Shown here piece by piece: positions 58,648 to 64,000 of a stretch of 64,000 bases of DNA. The notes beneath the pieces are model-generated. The model was not told the origin of the DNA. It saw nothing but the letters and a program-made list of their open reading frames with translations, and did no database searches. This DNA comes from Aurifilum marmelostoma (taxonomy: Eukaryota > Ascomycota > Sordariomycetes > Diaporthales > Cryphonectriaceae): NCBI GenBank assembly GCA_027559495.1, contig JAMXSV010000016.1, positions 1,240,001-1,304,000 of the forward strand. The letters are read 5' to 3'. The translations under genes and the position numbers were made by a program. Position 1 is the first letter of the stretch; every line of letters starts with the position of its first letter.

Positions 58648-59706
58648 ATGCCACCAAGGTTACCATCCCAGGCCTCAAGGAGGCTTCGCATGGTCGCAGG
58701 ACGGGGCCGCATAGCAACACCACAAACACCAGCAACAGCAGCAGCACGGTGCACCGATCCAGGAACATGTCGTTCGCTTCCAGCGTCTGTCCCGGCCAGG
58801 CACTATGCCGTTGCAGCTTCGTCCTTTGCATCAGCCTTCAGACTACCTGACGACTACGTTCCTCCCACGAAACCGCCGAGCGCCAGGAATCCCGAGGTCC
58901 GCAAGTCACAGCTCCTGCGGTCCTACACCTCCCTCCTCCGATCTACGCCCCTCATCCTCATGTTCCAGCACAACAACCTCACAGCTGTCGAGTGGGCCGC
59001 CATCCGACGAGAGCTCAAGGCGGCTCTCGCTGCCGTTCCTGCGCCGCCCGCCCTGCCCGATGGCAAAGCTCCTGTTGACATCTCCAACGACGTCTTGCTA
59101 CAGGTTTTGCGCACGAGCATGTTCAACCAGGCGCTGAAGATTATCGAGTTCTACGATCCCATCGCCCGCGCCGCTCAGGCATCAGAGAAGCCTGGTGCAA
59201 AGAAGGAGTATACGCATGACCTGTCCATGGCCGCCTACCAGGCCGTCAAGACTGCCGAGAAGAACATACCCGAAGATTCTGCCTATGCTCAGCTCTCGCC
59301 CCTGCTAATCGGCCCGCTGGCCGTCATCACGTTCCCAGCCGTGTCGCCCCAGCACCTGGCCGCCGTGCTGTCCATCGTGGCCCCGAACCCCCCCGCCTTT
59401 CCGGCGCCATCGAGAAAGAAGAACCCCGGGTACTATGACCTGACGACGCAGAGTGGCCTGCAGAAGCTGCTGCTCGTGGGGGGCAGGATAGAGAGCAAGG
59501 TGTTTGACGTGGATGGGGTGCGATGGGTCGGCGGCATCGAAGGCGGCCTCGAGGGGCTGCGGGGACAGCTGGTGGCCATGCTGCAGAGCGCAGGACTGGG
59601 TCTCACCTCGGCGCTGGAAGGTGCGTCCAAGAGCTTGTGGATGACCATGGAGGGGCGGAAGACGATGTTGGAGGAGGCAGAAAAGGGCGGCGAGAACAAG
59701 GAGTAA
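58648..59706 (+). CDS. Mitochondrial large-subunit ribosomal protein uL10m (MRPL11-like)
   Basis: Single exon, 352 aa. A basic, Ser/Arg/Ala-rich presequence (MPPRLPSQASRRLRMVAGRGR, then RHYAVAASSFASAF) is typical of import. The L10 domain begins with NPEVRKSQLLRSYTSLLRSTPLILMFQHNNLTAVEWAAIRRELK, where a flexible N-terminal helix and the RNA-binding strands of the bacterial L10 family are recognisable. Insert PPALPDGKAPVDISNDV and the later PLLIGPLAVITFPAVSPQHLAAVL also fit. The protein would anchor the L7/L12 stalk in the mitoribosome. The start is the first ATG; upstream open codons lack one. Family call is good; naming follows yeast MRPL11 by homology. Confidence 0.85.
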   Translation: MPPRLPSQASRRLRMVAGRGRIATPQTPATAAARCTDPGTCRSLPASVPARHYAVAASSFASAFRLPDDYVPPTKPPSARNPEVRKSQLLRSYTSLLRSTPLILMFQHNNLTAVEWAAIRRELKAALAAVPAPPALPDGKAPVDISNDVLLQVLRTSMFNQALKIIEFYDPIARAAQASEKPGAKKEYTHDLSMAAYQAVKTAEKNIPEDSAYAQLSPLLIGPLAVITFPAVSPQHLAAVLSIVAPNPPAFPAPSRKKNPGYYDLTTQSGLQKLLLVGGRIESKVFDVDGVRWVGGIEGGLEGLRGQLVAMLQSAGLGLTSALEGASKSLWMTMEGRKTMLEEAEKGGENKE

Positions 59707-60455
59707 GGGAAGAAAGGCAAAAGGAAAAGAAAATTATAATATACATGCGCAAGGGTTGGGCGAGACAAAGATCTACCTATACAGAAGAGCACGGCTGGCA
59801 ATGGAACCCCGAGAAGGGAGAAGATAGGACATGAAACTGCATATGTATATTCAATTCACTGTACAACTGAAAAGGAGCACTCAAGAAGCGAGAGCCCTCG
59901 GCTCCAAAGTTGTCAGTACTCCATCAAAATTAAGAACTTGGTATGCGCTCTTACACCATCCGTCACTGTCTCTGTACAATTACCTTTGACCTGTTCGAAA
60001 AAGAGACAAAAAAGGAAAAAAGTCAAAAAGAACAAAAGAATCAGTTCCTGGAAAATGGTCTACCTAATGCGAAGAGCATCGGGGCTGGGGACGGCGGTCA
60101 CCCGGAGTCGTCACCTGAGGTGCCGGCAATTGGAGCCGCGCGGCAGGCATTCAACCCCGGATCAAGTCCCGCGACTTGGAGATGAGTGGTGAGAGATCTT
60201 CCCACGTGCCTTCCATCGCCCCCATCTCATCCTACAACAAGACAGGATTCTCACATCTCGACGTAAGACCTAAATTCTGTCTCCGCACGATCCTCCAATT
60301 TCCCTGATCTTCTGCCCAGACCGCCCGACTTGGTGATCATTCATACCACGAGCCTCGGAGCGCTTATTGGGCACCTCGCGTCCTGCACCCTTCCTTTCTA
60401 TAACAGACTGCGACCCCCCCAACCCCCCGGGGCCTCGTCCACTCTCGTTACGCAA
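59707..60455. other. Spacer, UPF0132 promoter
   Basis: This contains the uL10m 3' UTR (purine-rich start) and the promoter of the UPF0132 gene. A segment near 60110-60180 looked like a tRNA at first sight but does not fold as one. No gene is seen. Confidence 0.5.
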
Positions 60456-61172
60456 ATGTTTGCGCCCTATCAAGCCGATCCGCCCGAGGCTTCCCGCTCT
60501 CCAGACATCGTATCCCCACGCGCCTCCCTCGAGCGCCGGCCCTTCTCGCCCGCTAATTACCAGAAGCGATCGAATCAGGCGAGCCCTCCACCCCTCCAAC
60601 ACCCACAGCCTCAGCGCAGCTGGCAGACGACGGGATATAATAATATGGTGCCGAGCCCCAGCTACCAGAGCCCCGCCCCGGCAGCTCCAAGGCCATCTGG
60701 TGGTGGTGGAGGCGGAGGTAGCGATGGGTACTTTGGAAATATCGGCGGTGGGTTCGCGGCAGACAGGGAGGGCATCAACGAGTTCGACACGAGTCTAGGC
60801 ATCCGGCTGGACTACGAGGCATGTCTGGCCTATCTTTTCTCGCCACCTCTGGGCGCGATTCTGCTGCTCATTCTGGAGAGGAAGAGCGACTATGTCAGGT
60901 AAGAGTGCTCTTGACGCTGGATCGCTTGGGGTGACCCAGGCTAACTTAGTGACAGGTTCCACGCGTGGCAGTCGGCGCTGCTCTTCACCGTCATCTTCAT
61001 CCTGCATCTCATCTTCATGTGGTCGACATTCTTCACCTGGCTCTTGTTTCTCTGCGACGTCGCCCTGATCACATTGCTGACTGTAAGGGCGTATCGCGAT
61101 GCCGACATGTTGGACAGGTTCGAGCTGCCATTCTTTGGTCAAATTGCGAGTAGATTTCTAGACGACGAGTAG
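60456..61172 (+). CDS. UPF0132/DUF4870-like small membrane protein
   Basis: Exons 60456-60898 and 60956-61172 (57-nt intron) give 219 aa. A disordered Pro/Gln/Ser-rich N-terminal half with a Gly run (GGGGGGG) precedes a conserved domain of about 100 aa: TSLGIRLDYEACLAYLFSPPLGAILLLILERKS, YVRFHAWQSALLFTVIF and LIFMWSTFFTWLLFLCDVALITLL. That is three hydrophobic helices, with the R-FHA-QS signature of the UPF0132 (DUF4870/Tic20-like) family. The C-terminus AYRDADMLDRFELPFFGQIAS is typical of the fungal members. Function is unknown; an integral membrane role, perhaps in the Golgi or ER, is only an inference. Start chosen at the ATG nearest the open frame. Confidence 0.85.
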
Positions 61173-62047
61173 CAGAGGCGGTGGAGTGTAGAGAGGTGCC
61201 GTGACGCATACGTCTCGCGCAAGCGTGTATGGGACGATACTTCGCTGATCGCCATCTGCTGCTGGACATCTTTCATTCTAAACCCCACTTCTAGGTTTCT
61301 ATTCACAATTTTCCTGTTTTTGATCGGGCCAGGTGTTTCATGACCGGGACACCTTCTTGTTCATGCTTCCATCTCCTGGCGTTCAATCATGATGACTTTA
61401 CTATTTCCAGCGAACACCCTGAACTTTTTAAGGGACAGTGTAGAGTGCGCTGTCTTTCATGTTGAAGATGTGCTCTGGAGGGTGTGTTGTCTTAAGCAAT
61501 TATCTTGCAAACATACAAATGGTATATACTGCCCACTTGTACTGACCATAAGACCGATTACCTCTACACTATGACTGCTGGTGATGTGCTACACATAGTG
61601 CTGTACTATATTGTGCCTTAGCATTGTCCAGACGCTGGCAAGCTGGGTTCTCGGTCCAGGGTCCCCTTATCGCTTATCGAGTCGTGGGTCTGCATTGCTA
61701 GACAAGCTAGAGTACCTATAGGCACCCGGGATTACGACATCTGCTTGCCTGCCTGGGGGGCTTGCTCAGCAGCAGCAGCAGCAGCAGCAGCAGCGCTAAA
61801 CTACCGACCTCAGCTTAGTTACGGCCCATTGTTTTGTACAGTAACAACTCGCAAGCTGTCCAACGGCAAAACCTCGCCTGCAAGACACAACACTCTCCTC
61901 CTTCAACAACAAACAACTCTCTCATCGCTATTCACGCCCGACTCATACGCCCTAAAATCTCCCCACAACATTAAGATTCAGCCCTGCTAGTACTCTCCAG
62001 TCTAGATCCAGCGCACCTTCCCGCCCGAAGCCCTTGTGTCAGACGCC
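61173..62047. other. Spacer with (CAG)9, Rpt5 promoter
   Basis: This holds the UPF0132 3' UTR and the Rpt5 promoter and leader. A (CAG)9 repeat lies at 61767-61793, about 255 bp before the Rpt5 ATG, probably in its leader or proximal promoter. No gene is seen. Confidence 0.5.
61767..61793. repeat. (CAG)9 trinucleotide repeat
   Basis: Nine perfect CAG units, non-coding, upstream of the Rpt5 gene. A second such tract, (CAG)8, lies at 28436-28459. Confidence 0.95.
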
Positions 62048-63698
62048 ATGTCGACCCTCGAGGAGCTCGATGACATCGATCGCCAAGGTCGCGATGACGA
62101 GGACAAGAAGGATGAAAGGGATGATGGCGGCAGGGGCAACAGGAAGGCCTCAGGCGGCGACGCCGATGCGGAGATGAAGGATGCCGCAGAGGAGGAGGAC
62201 AACCTGGTTGACGACGAGATCCTACAGCTCAGCACCCAGGACATACTCAACCGCAGACGGCTGCTCGACAACGACGCCAGGATCATGAAATCTGAGCACC
62301 AGCGCCTGCAGCACGAGAAGGCAACCATGAACGAGAAGATCAAGGAGAACCGCGAGAAGATCCAGAACAACCGGTGCGCTTTCCCCCACTCTCGCCCACC
62401 AGCTTCTCAGCTACCCGTCCACCTGCTGACATCATTATGCTTCCCTTTAGGCAATTACCGTACCTCGTCGGCAATGTCGTAGAGCTGCTCGACCTCGACC
62501 CAACCGCAGAGTCTTCAGAGGAAGGCGCCAACATCGATCTGGACGCGACACGGGTAGGCAAGTCCGCCGTCATCAAGACCTCTACCAGACAGACCATCTT
62601 CCTGCCGCTCATCGGCCTGGTGGATCCCGAGAACCTGAAGCCTGGCGACCTTATTGGTGTCAACAAGGACTCGTATCTGATCCTCGACACACTTCCCGCC
62701 GAATACGACTCCCGCGTCAAGGCCATGGAGGTCGACGAGAAGCCTACGGAGAAGTACAGCGATGTGGGCGGGCTGGACAAACAGATAGAGGAGCTTGTCG
62801 AGGCAATCGTGTGGCCAATGAAGGAGGCCGAGCGCTTTAAGAAGATCGGCATCAAGGCACCCAAAGGTACGTTGCTGGAACAGAGTTGTGGGCATATCAG
62901 ACTAAGGTCTGCGTGGCTCGTGGCTAACAAGGACAATACAACTAGGTGCGCTGATGTACGGCCCTCCTGGTACTGGCAAGACACTGTTGGCCAGAGCATG
63001 CGCTGCTCAGACCGATGCCACCTTCCTCAAGCTTGCCGGGCCTCAGCTCGTCCAGATGTTCATCGGTGATGGTGCGAAACTGGTGCGGGACTGTTTCGCC
63101 CTGGCAAAGGAGAAGGCACCCTCCATCATCTTCATCGACGAGCTTGACGCCGTGGGCACCAAGCGTTTCGACTCGGAGAAGTCTGGCGACCGTGAGGTCC
63201 AGCGGACCATGCTGGAGCTGCTCAACCAGCTGGACGGTTTCGCGTCCGACGACCGCATCAAGGTCCTGGCAGCGACCAACCGTGTCGACGTGCTGGACCC
63301 CGCCCTGCTGCGATCGGGTCGTCTCGACCGCAAGATCGAGTTTCCCCTGCCAAATGAGGAGGCGCGCGCCCAGATCCTCAAGATCCACAGCCGCAAGATG
63401 AAGGTCGACCCCAACACCAACTGGAGCGAGCTGGCACGCAGCACGGATGAGTTCGGTGGAGCCATGCTAAAGGCTGTTTGCGTTGAGGCTGGTATGATCG
63501 CGCTGCGGATGGGCAAGAACAAGATCAGCCACGAGCATTACGTCGACGCCATTGCCGAGGTGCAGTCCAAGAAGAAGGAGGTGAGTACATCAGCAGCGTC
63601 CCATTTCCTCGTACCTCGGGCCACCGAGGGCTCCTCCTGCATGAGCGCCTCGCCCCTTACTGACGATCTTGCCACAGACGGTCAACTTCTATGCGTAA
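62048..63698 (+). CDS. RPT5: 26S proteasome regulatory ATPase Rpt5
   Basis: Exons 62048-62373, 62451-62866, 62946-63580 and a 21-nt last exon 63678-63698 give 465 aa. Rpt5 is one of six AAA+ ATPases that unfold substrates and open the 20S gate. The N-terminus is acidic, followed by a coiled coil (STQDILNRRRLLDNDARIMKSEHQRLQHEKATMNEKIKENREKI), an OB fold (LPYLVGNVVELLDLD to DPENLKPGDLIGVNKDSYLILDTLP), then Walker A GPPGTGKT (split by intron 2 just upstream), Walker B SIIFIDELDAVGTKR, and the arginine fingers in LLRSGRLDRKIEFP. The last exon encodes TVNFYA, the HbYX gate-opening tail. Junctions restore QNNRQLPYL and APKGALMYG. Identity is firm. Confidence 0.97.
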
Positions 63699-64000
63699 AA
63701 TCAACGACGGCCCGGCGATTACGAAGCCTCCTGGGCCCCTTTGGGGGAGGCTTATGGCTGTCTGGGTGGCGGCGAAGATCTTATTGGAACTAGAGGATGC
63801 CAAGGAGCAGCTGAGAGAGCTTCACATGAAGATAGAACAGTTTGGGTGGCATCTGTACGACTACAACATGACTATTCCCCCAATGACCTCCTCTCGTGGC
63901 CTGACCAATGACGACGTTGGCAACATGGAGTGACCCCAATCACTAGAGACGAAGCTCATCGACCCTTGCCTGCTCGCCCCTCACCGCTTGCTCTCAACCA
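63699..64000. other. Rpt5 3' flank, no gene supported
   Basis: A 53-codon helical-looking stretch (KILLELEDAKEQLRELHMKIEQFG) occurs in an open frame at 63691-63933 without a plausible upstream exon. It more likely lies in the 3' UTR; the window ends 300 bp after the Rpt5 stop. Confidence 0.4.

Noticed and set aside
60060..60190. tRNA-like stretch before the UPF0132 gene
   Set aside because: Neither strand folds into a cloverleaf and the T-loop consensus is missing.
63691..63933. 80-codon open frame after Rpt5
   Set aside because: Starts inside the last Rpt5 exon in another frame, has no family match and is best explained as 3' UTR.

Overview
The window is nuclear DNA of a filamentous ascomycete (Pezizomycotina, probably Sordariomycetes; the class is an inference). 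The evidence is short GT-AG introns of roughly 70-210 nt in compact genes, a three-domain fungal tRNA ligase, an Ish1/Msc1 nuclear-envelope-type protein, a Zn2Cys6 transcription factor, and the fungal UPF0643 and UPF0132 families. Coding exons are GC-rich. The spacers carry many microsatellites and unusually long C/G and A/T homopolymers. I found no rRNA, tRNA, transposon, CRISPR array or secondary-metabolite cluster.

Layout. 1-2312: no supportable gene. 2313-5500: an EBP-type sterol isomerase-like gene (-) and an ACOT9-type acyl-CoA thioesterase (+), diverging from a short spacer. 5798-6601: a 5-formyl-THF cyclo-ligase-like gene (-). 9525-11333: an MFS transporter (+). 12065-15614: the nucleolar RRP1 gene (+) convergent with a long-chain-base kinase gene (-) whose frame is broken at a C-run. 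16880-21306: a Mix23/Cid2 protein (+) and the NatA subunit Naa15 (+). 21307-29701: an 8.4 kb gene-free, repeat-rich stretch. 29702-33307: a Q/H-rich Zn2Cys6 regulator with a 1.18 kb intron inside its zinc cluster. 34264-35382: a D-2-hydroxyacid dehydrogenase (-). 37753-41808: S-adenosylhomocysteinase (-) and eIF3h (-). 42937-43688: a UPF0643 protein (-). 45339-46935: a mitochondrial carrier of SAM-transporter type (-). 47695-48255: a small membrane protein (-) with a frame break at a G-run. 49620-51518: an Ish1-repeat protein (-). 53751-56210: tRNA ligase (+). 56452-57902: anthranilate phosphoribosyltransferase (-). 58648-59706: mitochondrial ribosomal protein uL10m (+). 60456-61172: a UPF0132 membrane protein (+). 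62048-63698: proteasome ATPase Rpt5 (+).

The genes are mostly housekeeping: ribosome and protein synthesis (RRP1, eIF3h, uL10m, Naa15, tRNA ligase), one-carbon and methyl metabolism (cyclo-ligase-like protein, SAHH, a putative SAM carrier), lipids (EBP-like, thioesterase, LCB kinase), tryptophan synthesis and proteolysis. They do not form one functional cluster. I do not claim a new molecular system here. The best leads are the regulator locus (gene desert, long intron and a possible truncated isoform), shared intron positions inside the Ish1 repeats, tiny last exons that encode essential C-termini in SAHH and Rpt5, an ATGA-overlapping minimal uORF on the carrier, and recurrent frame breaks at C/G runs.
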